DNA of 64,000 nt from Deinococcus sp. YIM 134068 (GCF_036543075.1 NZ_JAZHPF010000003.1:1-64000), one strand, 5' to 3'. Positions 55,573 to 63,907 are shown, counted from the first letter of the stretch. Numbers and translations are program-made. The notes: generated by a model not told the origin, from the letters alone.

Positions 55573-57156
55573 TCAGTACGCCGTGCAGGTGAAGTTGGCC
55601 GCGTCGTTTGCCTGGGCCTGCGTCGGGCTGGCCGCGCCGGTGTACTTCGGGAAGCTGCCGTACTCGCACAGCGGGCGGGTGCGGCCATTGGTGGCGGCGG
55701 TCGCCTCGCCCGTGTTGCCGTCCACCGCGACGAGGTTTTGCGGGGCGACGCCGCGCTCGACCCAGGCCTCCAGCGCGGAGAGCAGATCGACTTTGGCGTG
55801 GAAGAGGCCCTGGCCGTGACCCTTGCCGGGAATCAGGTAGAAGCGCGCGAACCGGTCCACCGCCGCCCGACCGTTCGCCGCCACGAGCCGGTCCCAGTAC
55901 ATGACAGTGTTGTGCGGGGTGATGGAGTCGTCGATGGTGCCGTGCGTGAGCAGCAGCTTGCCGCCGTGGTCCGTGAAGCGGCTGTAGTCGAGGCTCACCG
56001 CGTCCGTCCAGCCCGACACCTGCTGAAGGCGCGTTACCCACGCGGACGGGTCGAAGGCCAGCGGGTCGTAGCTCAGGTCCCGCGTGATGAAGCCCGTCAC
56101 GTCGCCCTTGCCGGGGAAGTACTGAAAGGCCGTACCGTCGGCGACGAAGGGCGTCTTGGCCGGGTCCGCCGTGTTGGTCCGCCCCAGGTGGTTGGAGAGG
56201 AAGGTCCCGCCCTCCAGGATCGGCCACCTCGGATACGTGGTGCTGCCCCCGGCGAACGCGAAGCTGAACTGCACGGGCGAGCCGATCTTCTCGATCGCCG
56301 TGAGCTGCGCGTCGGAAAAGCAGGTGTCGCCCGTATCGGCCCCGTCCGGGCAGCGCAGGGCGGCCTTGACCGTCTGGACCGTCACCCGCGCGTTGCAGGC
56401 CCGCACATCCCCGATGATGCCGTCCTCGGCCCCGTCCAGGCCGTCGCACTGCGTCCGCACGTAGCTCACCAGATTGGCGATCTTGGCCGGGCTGCTCCAC
56501 GACGCGCTGGGGACGCCCGACCTGTTGCCGTAGCTTGCGTCCGCTTCGATCAACGTTTGGGTGATGTCCGCGCGCAGGGCAGCTTCCGCCTCGGGACCCA
56601 TCCGGGCCGCCGCTTCGAGAGCTTCCCCGACCGCCGCCGCCAGCCCCTTGAAGAACACGCTGCGGGCCAGCTTGCGCGAGGCCGCCAGCCCCACCGGGCC
56701 GTCCAGCACCGTGACGGGGCCATTCAGGGGGCGCAGGAGTTCGGCGAAGCGGGCCGAGCCGGGGCCGGACACCAGCATGGGCGTGCGGATGCCCTTCCCC
56801 GGCACCGGACTCATCAGGGCGGCGTCCACGACGAGAGCGTCCGGGCCGAGTACGTCTGCGACCGCCCGTTTCTTGTCAGGTGAGGAGGTGTTCAACTCGG
56901 CGTAGACCTGCCCGGCTTGCAAGGCGGACCGCACCCGGCGGGCCACGTCCAGCGACACCCGCGACCAGTTCACGCTGAGGACGATCTGTGAGTCGCCCAC
57001 CGCGTCCGCCTCGTCCCCGGCGAGGGTCACGCCGTCCACCTGTCTGCTCGGGTCGGGGTCGTAGGCCCGCACCCCCACGCCCGCCGCGAGGAGGTCGCGG
57101 GCCATCTCACTCCCCGCCTCGCCCAATCCCAGCAGCGTCACCCGCCGCAGGTCCAC
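55573..57156 (-). CDS. Chimeric gene: NAD-binding dehydrogenase N-part fused to C-terminal half of a tannase/feruloyl esterase
   Basis: A 527-residue frame made of two unrelated pieces. Residues 1 to about 185-205 are a 6-phosphogluconate-dehydrogenase-like oxidoreductase (LLGLGEAGSEMARDLLAAGV; YAELNTSSPDKK; the start of a DUF1932 C-domain, GLAASRKLARSVFFKGLAAAVGEAL). From about 205-220 on it is the tannase family: SPAKIANLVSYVRTQCDGLDGAEDGIIGD, paired cysteines (CPDGADTGDTC), HGTIDDSITPHNTVMYWDRL with the acid Asp, and LIPGKGHGQG with the His. The tannase signal peptide and nucleophile motif (C-S-x-G-G) are absent, so esterase activity is unlikely, and the oxidoreductase lacks most of its C-domain. 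An in-frame deletion scar is the simplest reading. GTG start, 2 bases after the GalC-like stop. Confidence 0.85.
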   Translation of the reverse strand: MDLRRVTLLGLGEAGSEMARDLLAAGVGVRAYDPDPSRQVDGVTLAGDEADAVGDSQIVLSVNWSRVSLDVARRVRSALQAGQVYAELNTSSPDKKRAVADVLGPDALVVDAALMSPVPGKGIRTPMLVSGPGSARFAELLRPLNGPVTVLDGPVGLAASRKLARSVFFKGLAAAVGEALEAAARMGPEAEAALRADITQTLIEADASYGNRSGVPSASWSSPAKIANLVSYVRTQCDGLDGAEDGIIGDVRACNARVTVQTVKAALRCPDGADTGDTCFSDAQLTAIEKIGSPVQFSFAFAGGSTTYPRWPILEGGTFLSNHLGRTNTADPAKTPFVADGTAFQYFPGKGDVTGFITRDLSYDPLAFDPSAWVTRLQQVSGWTDAVSLDYSRFTDHGGKLLLTHGTIDDSITPHNTVMYWDRLVAANGRAAVDRFARFYLIPGKGHGQGLFHAKVDLLSALEAWVERGVAPQNLVAVDGNTGEATAATNGRTRPLCEYGSFPKYTGAASPTQAQANDAANFTCTAY

Positions 57157-57158
57157 GC

Positions 57159-57791
57159 TCAGCCCTCCACGAGCAGGGGGGCCAGCCCCTCGCGCAGCCC
57201 GTACAGGTCGATGGACAGCACGCCGGACTCGAACTTCTCGCGGTTGGTGGCCTCCTTCTGCTCACGCTGCCGGGAGGCGCTGAGTACGTCCTCCACGCGA
57301 TCTTGCGGGATGACCACTGCGCCGTCGGCATCCATCAGCACGAGGTCGCCGTTGCGAATGGTCGTTCCGCCGAGTTGAACGGGGACGTTCAGCGTTCCGG
57401 TGTCCGTGCGTTTTGCCCCACGTGAGCGGATAAAGCGCGACCAGATCGGCAATCCTATCTCGCGCAACGTCTCCACGTCCCGCACCGCCGCGCCGATCAG
57501 CATTCCGGCGGCCCCACGCACCTTCGCCTGGGTGGCGAGCAGGTCGCCGACGAGCGCGACGGGTTCCTCTTCTGGCATCACGAGGACCAGCACCTCGCCC
57601 GGCCTCACGGCGGCCATCGCCGCGTGGACCATCAGGTTGTCGCCCTGCGCGCAGAGGACCGTGCGGGCCGGACCGCACACGCGGCTGCCGGGAATGATCT
57701 GATGGAGTTCGGTGTCCACCAGCCCCTGACGGCCTGACGCCTCGTACACGGTGGAGACGCCGAAGGGGAGGAAGTCCTGCGGCCTCACCAT
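57159..57791 (-). CDS. RraA-like aldolase (4-carboxy-4-hydroxy-2-oxoadipate aldolase, GalC/LigK-like)
   Basis: A 210-residue RraA/HMG-CHA aldolase family protein. Features: GVSTVYEASGRQGLVDTEL, GPARTVLCAQGDNLMVHAAMA, GEVLVLVMPEE, GLLATQAK-like GDLLATQAKVRGAAGMLIGAAVRDVETLREIGLPIWSR with the R-D pair used for metal and substrate, and GDLVLMDADGAVVIPQ. Family members cleave 4-carboxy-4-hydroxy-2-oxoadipate to pyruvate and oxaloacetate. Next to a GalB-like hydratase this assignment is attractive. ATG at 57791 overlaps the GalB-like stop by 7 bases. Confidence 0.82.
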   Translation of the reverse strand: MVRPQDFLPFGVSTVYEASGRQGLVDTELHQIIPGSRVCGPARTVLCAQGDNLMVHAAMAAVRPGEVLVLVMPEEEPVALVGDLLATQAKVRGAAGMLIGAAVRDVETLREIGLPIWSRFIRSRGAKRTDTGTLNVPVQLGGTTIRNGDLVLMDADGAVVIPQDRVEDVLSASRQREQKEATNREKFESGVLSIDLYGLREGLAPLLVEG

Positions 57792-58495
57792 GATTGGATT
57801 ACCTGCGGCATCACCCGCATGAACGCCTCGGCCTGCTTGATCTCGCTCCTGCCGCTGATGCGCCGGGCGTGGTTGGCGCGGTGTCCCGCCCGCTCGGTGT
57901 AGTACGTCTTGAGATAGCCCTGCGCCCCCATCTCGGCCATCGCCGCCTCCTTCTGCGCGAAGACGGGAGTGATATCGAGGAAGGTGGTCGGCACGAAGCC
58001 GCACAACTCCGGCTGGTGCGGCTCGAACAGCAGGAATTGGGGCGGCCTGATCGTCTTGAACGCGCTCGCCACGCCCGCCCCGCTCGCCAGTTGCCGCGCC
58101 CGCTCGGTGGCGACGTAGGCGACCGGGTGATCGGGGTTGAAGGGGTCCTTTTCCGCGTGCGTGAGCAGCACATCCGGCGCGAAGGAGGTCAGGGCGTCCA
58201 CCAGGCGGCTGATCGCGGCGTCGTCGATGACGAGCGGGTAGTCGCCGAGGTCGAAGCCCTCGAAGGTCGCGCCGAGGTGCGCGGCGGCGCGGCTGGCCTC
58301 CTCGTGCCGGATGCGCTTGACGTTCTCCTCGGTCTGGCCGGGGTCCTTCCACAGCTCGCCGGACTCGCCACGCTCCCCGTAGGAGAGGGCCACGACATGC
58401 GCCGTGCCGCCCGCTGCCGTCACGGACGCGATAGCACCCCCCGCCCGCCACACGAAGTCGGCGGCGTGGGCGCTGACCACGAGCAGCCGGGTCAC
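57785..58495 (-). CDS. PIG-L family protein, GalB-like 4-oxalomesaconate hydratase candidate
   Basis: A 236-residue LmbE/PIG-L fold protein. The N-terminal metal motif is SAHAADFVWRAGGAIA rather than the AHPDDE of deacetylases, an arrangement I associate with GalB-type hydratases of gallate catabolism. Other landmarks: VVALSYGERGESGELW, HLGATFEGFDLGDYPLVID, LLTHAEKDPFNPDHPVAY (H-x-x-H/D metal site). The next gene encodes a GalC-like aldolase, the enzyme acting after GalB, which supports the assignment. GTG at 58495 overlaps the amidohydrolase stop as GTGA. Confidence 0.8.
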   Translation of the reverse strand: MTRLLVVSAHAADFVWRAGGAIASVTAAGGTAHVVALSYGERGESGELWKDPGQTEENVKRIRHEEASRAAAHLGATFEGFDLGDYPLVIDDAAISRLVDALTSFAPDVLLTHAEKDPFNPDHPVAYVATERARQLASGAGVASAFKTIRPPQFLLFEPHQPELCGFVPTTFLDITPVFAQKEAAMAEMGAQGYLKTYYTERAGHRANHARRISGRSEIKQAEAFMRVMPQVIQSW

Positions 58496-59427
58496 GCGTT
58501 CACCGCCACGCCCGCGAGTGAAACGCTGTTCGTCACCGTCATGCGGTGCAGGTCGTCGGCCCCGAACCCCGCCGCGAGGAACTGGTCCACCATGATCGGC
58601 AGGCCGTCCTCCACGGGTGGATTCGCGGGCTGCCCGAAGTCGGTGGAGAAGATGGTCCGTTCCGGCCCCACGGCGCGCGTCGCCTCGAACAGCCGTTCCC
58701 AGCGCACCTTGCCGCTGTACGACGGGGCGGCGCAACGTTCCATCCACGCCCCCCGCCGGGCGAGTTCCACCTGATCCTCGGCGCTGAGGTTCTGGGTCGG
58801 GTAGTCCGGGTGGGTGACGACGATATGTTCCACCCCCTCCTCGTGGGCGGCCTGAACGACCTTGAAAATCTCGCCCCGCGAGAGGTGCCCGGTGGCGAGG
58901 ACGAGACCGTGAGAGGCGATGACCTGGAGGACCTGACGCAGAGCCTCTTTAACTCTGCCCCCCTCATCCAGCACGGGCACGCTGGGCACGGGCAGCCCAC
59001 GGGCGCGCAGGTCCTCCTGCAACTTCGCCCACAGCGGCAGCTTCGCCCCGGCGGGACGGGCCGCGTGTTCGTGTGCCTCGTTCTCGGCGTCCACGGTGGG
59101 GAGCCAGATGATGCGCGCCCCCTCACGGGCGGCGATTTCCACGGCGAGCGGGTTCAGGCCACCGACGGCGCTGTTCAGCGTCAGCGACCCCAGCGCCTCG
59201 ATGCCGGGCACGGCGGCCCGCACCACGGAAGCACGTTCGGCGGTGGAGGTGTAGTGCGACTTGAGGACGAAGCCGCGCAGACCACGTTCCAGAAAACGCG
59301 GGGCGAGGTCGAGGTCCGTCACCCGGCGCGGAATCACGTCCGGGTCGATGTGAACGTGCAGATCGAACGCGCCCCGCGTGAGGTCGAGCGCCTCGCGGCT
59401 GGGGGTGGGATGGGTGGTGGCGGTCAT
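58492..59427 (-). CDS. Amidohydrolase-like metal hydrolase (DUF6282 type)
   Basis: A 311-residue TIM-barrel protein of the amidohydrolase superfamily. FDLHVHIDPDVIPRR (H-x-H metal pair) opens the barrel, GFVLKSHYTSTAERASVV follows (Lys and His candidates), LATGHLSRGEIFKVV and IVVTHPDYPTQNLS supply later His ligands, and IFSTDFGQPANPP the Asp. It could be a lactonase or decarboxylase acting on a ring-cleavage product, as LigI does, but this is inference. ATG at 59427 with GGAGG 4 bases upstream. First gene of the right half of the cluster. Confidence 0.8.
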   Translation of the reverse strand: MTATTHPTPSREALDLTRGAFDLHVHIDPDVIPRRVTDLDLAPRFLERGLRGFVLKSHYTSTAERASVVRAAVPGIEALGSLTLNSAVGGLNPLAVEIAAREGARIIWLPTVDAENEAHEHAARPAGAKLPLWAKLQEDLRARGLPVPSVPVLDEGGRVKEALRQVLQVIASHGLVLATGHLSRGEIFKVVQAAHEEGVEHIVVTHPDYPTQNLSAEDQVELARRGAWMERCAAPSYSGKVRWERLFEATRAVGPERTIFSTDFGQPANPPVEDGLPIMVDQFLAAGFGADDLHRMTVTNSVSLAGVAVNA

Positions 59428-59450
59428 GGGTCCTCCAATCTGTCGACGAG

Positions 59451-59462
59451 ATTGTCTACAGT
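59451..59462. promoter_or_regulatory. Candidate GntR operator ATTGTCTACAGT
   Basis: ATTGT-CT-ACAGT is symmetric at 5 of 6 pairs and resembles FCD-type GntR operators (TTGT-N-TACAA-like). It lies 24 bases before the amidohydrolase ATG and just after the GntR gene. Confidence 0.4.
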
Positions 59463-59513
59463 GTTCGGGCTGAGTTCGGCCCTTCATCCAATCCAGGACG
59501 GTATGGCGGGGGA

Positions 59514-60197
59514 TTAGCGCGGCTTTTGCAGGGAGCGCAGCGTCTCCACCACGTGCGCGAGGTGCTGCCGCATGGCCGCCTCCGCCGTGTCGCCGTCCCC
59601 CGTCGCCAGCGCGTCCACGATGGCGCGGTGCTCCTGTAGGGACTGCGCGGCCCGGCCCGGCGCGAGCACCGTGCGGAACTGGTGGCGGACGTTCTGCGCG
59701 TGCAGGCCGTCGATCAGGCGGGCGACGATGGGCAGCGCGGCCAGCTCCACGATGCGGCGGTGGAGCTGGCTGTTCACGTCGGAGGAGGCGAGCAGGTCGC
59801 CTGCGCGGGAGTGTTCCTCCATCCGCCGCAGGAGGGCGCGCAACTCCTCCAGCCCCTCGGGGGTGACGCGCCCCGCCGCGTGCCGGGCGGCCAGACCCTC
59901 CAGCACCGATCTGGCCTCCAGAATCTCCACGGCCTCGGCCTCGCTGATCACGCGCACCCGCGCTCCCCGAAAGGGCGACCGCTCCACCAGCCCGTCCTGC
60001 TCCAGCCGCGCCAGGGAGGTCCGCACCGCGTTGCGGCCCAGGCCCCAGCGTTCGGCGAGGTCGGTCTCCACCAGCCGCTCGCCGGGCATCAGGTCCCCGC
60101 TGCGGATGGCCCGGCGCATCACGGTGTACGCCTCGTCGGCCACGGTCTGCCTGTCGGTCGTGCGGGGACTCACCGCGTCAGCATAGCCCGTCGTCAC
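59514..60197 (-). CDS. GntR family regulator (FCD/FadR subfamily)
   Basis: A 227-residue repressor-type regulator. The winged helix (about 22-88) reads AYTVMRRAIRSGDLMPGERLVETDLAERWGLGRNAVRTSLARLEQDGLVERSPFRGARVR, a textbook GntR DNA-binding domain. The C-terminal FCD ligand domain (about 95-220) includes ARSVLEGLAARHAAGR, the metal-type D-x3-N/H pattern (SDVNSQLHRRIVELA) and QEHRAIVDALATGDGDTAEAAMRQHL. It likely controls this cluster in response to an acid intermediate. GTG at 60197 overlaps the dioxygenase stop as GTGA. Confidence 0.92.
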   Translation of the reverse strand: MTTGYADAVSPRTTDRQTVADEAYTVMRRAIRSGDLMPGERLVETDLAERWGLGRNAVRTSLARLEQDGLVERSPFRGARVRVISEAEAVEILEARSVLEGLAARHAAGRVTPEGLEELRALLRRMEEHSRAGDLLASSDVNSQLHRRIVELAALPIVARLIDGLHAQNVRHQFRTVLAPGRAAQSLQEHRAIVDALATGDGDTAEAAMRQHLAHVVETLRSLQKPR

Positions 60198-61168
60198 GGC
60201 GTCTCCCCGGTCACGACCGGCGTGCCGTGGGTGTGGAAGGAGGCGATGGTCTGGAGGCCCCACGCCTGCCCCTTCCGGCGCTCGGCCTCGTTCCACACGA
60301 CCACCTTCCAGTCCGGCGCGAGGATCAGCCGCGCCCCGGCGCTCGCGATCTCGAAGCGGTTGCCGCCCGGCTCGTACACGTAGAGGAAAAACGTCTGGTT
60401 GATGCTGTGCTTGTGCGGTCCCGTCTCGATGAACACGCCATGTTCCAGGCAGATGTCGGCGGCCCGCAGCACGTCCTCGCGGCTGTCCACGGCGTAGGTG
60501 AGGTGGTGGAGTCGGCCCCGCGCCCCGGAGTGGTCCTCGGAAACGGCGAGGTCGTAACTCTTGGAGTTCATGCTGAACCACGCGGCCTTCTCGCTCCCGT
60601 CGTCGAAGACGATCTGCTCCGAGAGGAGCGTGCCCAGCGTGTCCACGAAGAACTCGCGCATGGGCGTGACGCGGGAGGCCAGCAGGTTGAGGTGGTCGAT
60701 GCGCCGCAGGTTCGCCCCGCGCGCCGGGAAGCGCGACGCCTGGTTCTTCAGGGCGGGCCGCGTGGTCTCGTCCGCCTCGTACCAGCGCGTCTCGTAGTAC
60801 AGCTCGGCGCGGTGGCCGTCCGGCGTGTGGAAGGCGTAGGCGGGGCCGTGGCCCTGGTCGCCGCCCTGCCAGCCGATGCCCAACCCCTGAGCCTCGATGG
60901 CCGCCACCCGCCGTTCCAACGCTTCGGGACTCCCCGCGCGGAAGGCGCAGTGTCCCATGCCGTTCGTCCGCGCCGCCGTGAGCTTCAGGGTGTGGTACTC
61001 GTAGTCGTCCCAGCCGCGCAGGTAGACGCTTTCCCCCTCCTGCCCACTGACCTCCAGGCCCATGACCTCGGTGAAGAAGTGCAGGCTCTCCTCGGGGCGC
61101 GGCGTGAGGAGTTCGACGTGCGCGAGGTGGGCGAGGTCGTGGGTCCGTCCGGGTCCGTTATGACTCAT
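60194..61168 (-). CDS. Extradiol ring-cleavage dioxygenase (catechol 2,3-dioxygenase-like, VOC superfamily)
   Basis: A 324-residue type I extradiol dioxygenase with two VOC modules. LAHVELLTPRPEESLHFFTEVMGLEVSGQEG opens the first; the second has the Fe ligands His in IDHLNLLAS, His in RLHHLTYAVDS and Glu in YVYEPGGNRFEIAS. The length and the Y-E-P-G-G-N-R motif match XylE/HpaD-like enzymes. It would open a catecholic ring by 2,3-cleavage using Fe(II) and O2. ATG at 61168 overlaps the ATPase stop as ATGA. Confidence 0.9.
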   Translation of the reverse strand: MSHNGPGRTHDLAHLAHVELLTPRPEESLHFFTEVMGLEVSGQEGESVYLRGWDDYEYHTLKLTAARTNGMGHCAFRAGSPEALERRVAAIEAQGLGIGWQGGDQGHGPAYAFHTPDGHRAELYYETRWYEADETTRPALKNQASRFPARGANLRRIDHLNLLASRVTPMREFFVDTLGTLLSEQIVFDDGSEKAAWFSMNSKSYDLAVSEDHSGARGRLHHLTYAVDSREDVLRAADICLEHGVFIETGPHKHSINQTFFLYVYEPGGNRFEIASAGARLILAPDWKVVVWNEAERRKGQAWGLQTIASFHTHGTPVVTGETP

Positions 61169-62721
61169 GCCGCCACCCCCGCCGCCGGGCCGTGGCCCGT
61201 ATTCATGGCTTCCAGTAACGTCTGGGAGTTCAACGTCTCCCCGCTCAGTTCGGCGCACACGCGGCCAGAGTAGAACACGAGCACCCGGTCGCACAGGCCG
61301 CCGGTCAGTTCCTCCAGGTCGGTGGAACACACCAGCGTCGGCGACCCCGCCTCGGCGAGCGCGCGAATCATGCCGTGCATCTCGGCCTTCGCGCCCACAT
61401 CCACGCCGCGCGTCGGATCGTCCATCAGCAGGAGGCCGGGGCGCGTCTCCAGCCACTTCGCCAGCACGACCTTCTGCTGATTGCCGCCCGAGAGGGAACT
61501 CACCGGATGGTCCACCGACCCCACGCGGATGCCGATGCTTCTCACGTACTCCTGGGCGCGACGGCGCAGGGCGGGAACGCTCAGCAGCGGGCCGGTGCGC
61601 GCCAGGCCCACCGACTGCACCGCCGCGACGTTCTCCCAGATGGACTTGTCGAGCATCAATCCTAACCGCTTGCGGTCCCCGGTGACGTAAGCCACGCCGC
61701 GCGCTATGCCTTCCCGCAGTTCTCGCGGGCCGGGCCGTCCGTCGGGGTAGGTCACCGCCCCGGCCTCCCGGCGGCGCAGCCCTGCGACGGCCTCCAGCAC
61801 GCTCTGATGTCCCGCACCCATCAGCCCGGTCAGGCCGACGACCTCGCCGGGCCTGACCTCCAGACTCACGTTCCGCGCGCCGCCCTGCACGTTCATGTTG
61901 GTGACGGTGAGCGGCCCACCCCCGGCGGCTCCCACCTGCCCCGCGAGCGCCTGCACGCCTGCCCGCGACCCGGCGGCCTCCTCCGCCCGGCGCAGCTTCG
62001 CCTTGTCCCCCAGCATCGCCGAGACGATGCCCGACACGCCGAGGGTATGGGTGGGTGCGCTCGGCAACGCTACCTCGCCGTCGCGCAGCACCGTCACCTC
62101 GTCGCACAGGTCCATCACCTCCTGAAGGATGTGCGAGACGAAGACCACCGCGACAGACCGCTCCCGCAGCACCCGCAGCGCCGAGAGCAGCCGCGCGGAA
62201 CTGCTCGCCTCCAGCGCCGAGGTCGGCTCGTCGAGCACGAGGACCTGCGGACTGGTGATCAGCGCGCGGGCGATCTCCACGAGTTGCCGCTCGGCGAGGC
62301 TGAGGTCGGCCAGCGGCGCGTTCAGGTCAGGATTCAGGCCGAGGCTGTGCAGCACGGGCAGCGCGAGGCGGCGCATCTCGGGGCGGTCCACGAGCGGGCC
62401 GCGCCGCCGCTCACGCATGGGGTAGAGGTTGCTCAGCACGTCCATGTCGGGAAAGAGGCTGAGTTCCTGCGACACCACCGCGACGCCGCTCCTGCCCGCC
62501 TCGGCGGTGTTGTGAAAGCGGACCGCCCTGCCGTCGAGCCGCACCTCGCCCGCGTCGGGGCGCTCGGCCCCAGTCAGAATCTTGACGAGCGTGCTCTTGC
62601 CCGCGCCGTTCTCGCCCAGCAGGGCGTGGACGCTGCCGGACCGGACGCGGAAGTCCACCCCTTTCAGGGCGTGCGTGCCGCCGTAGGACTTGCGAATACC
62701 GATGGCCTCGAAGGTCGCCAT
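61165..62721 (-). CDS. Ribose-type ABC transporter double ATPase (RbsA/MglA-like)
   Basis: A 518-residue protein with two ABC domains in tandem. N half: Walker A GENGAGKST, signature LSLAERQ, Walker B LVLDEPTSALE. C half: degenerate Walker A GLMGAGHQS (Lys lost, normal for this family), signature LSGGNQQ and LLMDDPTRGVDVG. This architecture belongs to CUT2 carbohydrate importers. The partner permease (RbsC type) is not present anywhere in the window. ATG at 62721 gives the usual N-terminus and lies 13 bases after the binding-protein gene. Confidence 0.93.
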   Translation of the reverse strand: MATFEAIGIRKSYGGTHALKGVDFRVRSGSVHALLGENGAGKSTLVKILTGAERPDAGEVRLDGRAVRFHNTAEAGRSGVAVVSQELSLFPDMDVLSNLYPMRERRRGPLVDRPEMRRLALPVLHSLGLNPDLNAPLADLSLAERQLVEIARALITSPQVLVLDEPTSALEASSSARLLSALRVLRERSVAVVFVSHILQEVMDLCDEVTVLRDGEVALPSAPTHTLGVSGIVSAMLGDKAKLRRAEEAAGSRAGVQALAGQVGAAGGGPLTVTNMNVQGGARNVSLEVRPGEVVGLTGLMGAGHQSVLEAVAGLRRREAGAVTYPDGRPGPRELREGIARGVAYVTGDRKRLGLMLDKSIWENVAAVQSVGLARTGPLLSVPALRRRAQEYVRSIGIRVGSVDHPVSSLSGGNQQKVVLAKWLETRPGLLLMDDPTRGVDVGAKAEMHGMIRALAEAGSPTLVCSTDLEELTGGLCDRVLVFYSGRVCAELSGETLNSQTLLEAMNTGHGPAAGVAA

Positions 62722-62734
62722 AGTCGCCCCCGCC

Positions 62735-63745
62735 TTACTTGAGGTACGCGCCGGGGTTGGCGAGCTGCCGCCTGGCGACGGGCACAAGCGCCAGGGCACG
62801 GGACGCCTCGGTTTTCTGACGGGCGAGCACCTTATCGATGTTGGCCCGCGTGACGACGAGGCCCCCCGTGTTCCAGAAGCCGGTCGGAATCTTCGCCCCG
62901 CCCTGCGTCTGGCCGAGCAGGAGCTTCATGGCGACGTAGCCCTTGAGCCAGTGCTCCGGGGACACGAGCACGTCCACGTAGCCGTTCTTCACGGCCTCCA
63001 GCGCGGTGGGTTCGAGGTCGCAGCCGCCCACGAGGAACTTCCTGCCGAGCTGGCGCTGAATCAGGGCGAGCTGGCCGGGGTCGGAGTTGGTGGGGGAGAG
63101 GAAGGCCAGCGCGTCCGGGTTGGCCCGCACGATGCCGTTCCAGACGGTGAACACGTCCGACGGCGAGCCGGTCTGCCCACGGGTCTCCAGCGGGCCGACG
63201 ATGGTCACGTTGGGGCGCTCCTTCTTGATGACCTCGATCATGCCCTCCACGCGCGCCTCGATGGGCGGCACGCCGGGATTGCTCGTGCCGATGACGATCT
63301 TGCCCCGTGCGTTCGCGGGAATCTTTTTGAGAATCTCGCGCGCCACCTGCCGTCCCAGCTCCACGTTGTCGTTGCTGACGAACAGGTTCACGCCCGCGTT
63401 CCTGGGAGGAGGGGCGTCGATGGACACCACCGGGATGCCCGCGTCGGTGGCCGTCTTGATCGGGCGGAGGAACAGGTCGGGCGTCAGGGCCTGGAGTACG
63501 ATGCCCGATTTCGAGGTCTGGGCCGCCGACTGGAACATGGACACCACCTGCGAGGGGTTGGTGCCGTTCGGCGCGGTGGAGACCAGTTTGGTGCCCCGGC
63601 TTTCCTTGACGGCCTGCTTGACGCCCATCGCCATCTCCTGAAAGGCGGCGTTGGCCGTGTTCCAGTACACGAAGGCCACGTTGGCATTCTGCGCGGTGCT
63701 CACGCTCAGGGTCAGAGCGGCGGACAGCATCAGGAACTTACGCAT
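62735..63745 (-). CDS. Ribose-type periplasmic substrate-binding protein
   Basis: A 336-residue exported binding protein of the CUT2 family. Signal peptide ends at STAQN; the mature start NVAFVYWNTANAAFQEMAMGVKQAVKE and the middle IKTATDAGIPVVSIDAPPP, FVSNDNVELGRQVAREIL, KIVIGTSNPGVPP and DALAFLSPTNSDPGQLA follow the RbsB-like pattern. The ligand may be a sugar or, given the neighbours, an aromatic or glycoside. First gene of the catabolic cluster. Upstream (63746-64000) lie a period-8 array, AGAACGTTCT and an ATTAATACAA copy. Confidence 0.9.
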   Translation of the reverse strand: MRKFLMLSAALTLSVSTAQNANVAFVYWNTANAAFQEMAMGVKQAVKESRGTKLVSTAPNGTNPSQVVSMFQSAAQTSKSGIVLQALTPDLFLRPIKTATDAGIPVVSIDAPPPRNAGVNLFVSNDNVELGRQVAREILKKIPANARGKIVIGTSNPGVPPIEARVEGMIEVIKKERPNVTIVGPLETRGQTGSPSDVFTVWNGIVRANPDALAFLSPTNSDPGQLALIQRQLGRKFLVGGCDLEPTALEAVKNGYVDVLVSPEHWLKGYVAMKLLLGQTQGGAKIPTGFWNTGGLVVTRANIDKVLARQKTEASRALALVPVARRQLANPGAYLK

Positions 63746-63802
63746 GGTGAAACCTCCGGGAAGTGGGGAAGGGGGACGTGGGACGCGGTGTGTTGCCTTT
63801 TG

Positions 63803-63834
63803 CCGTTAGACGGTTCGACGGTTGGACCTTTAGA
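63803..63834 (+). repeat. Period-8 repeat, 4 units, upstream of the binding-protein gene
   Basis: CCGTTAGA, CGGTTCGA, CGGTTGGA, CCTTTAGA. Confidence 0.75.
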
Positions 63835-63883
63835 CCCATCTCAAGCCTCCGACGCCTCGCTCCCCCGCCGCCGACAGCAGGAG

Positions 63884-63893
63884 AGAACGTTCT
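63884..63893. promoter_or_regulatory. Perfect palindrome AGAACGTTCT
   Basis: A 10-base perfect palindrome about 140 bases before the start of the binding-protein gene, in the most AT-rich part of the spacer. It could be an operator; no regulator is assigned. Confidence 0.35.
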
Positions 63894-63897
63894 ATTT

Positions 63898-63907
63898 ATT
63901 AATACAA
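63898..63907 (+). repeat. AT-rich 10-mer ATTAATACAA (copy 3)
   Basis: Third exact copy of the 10-mer; here it neighbours the AGAACGTTCT palindrome. Confidence 0.5.
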
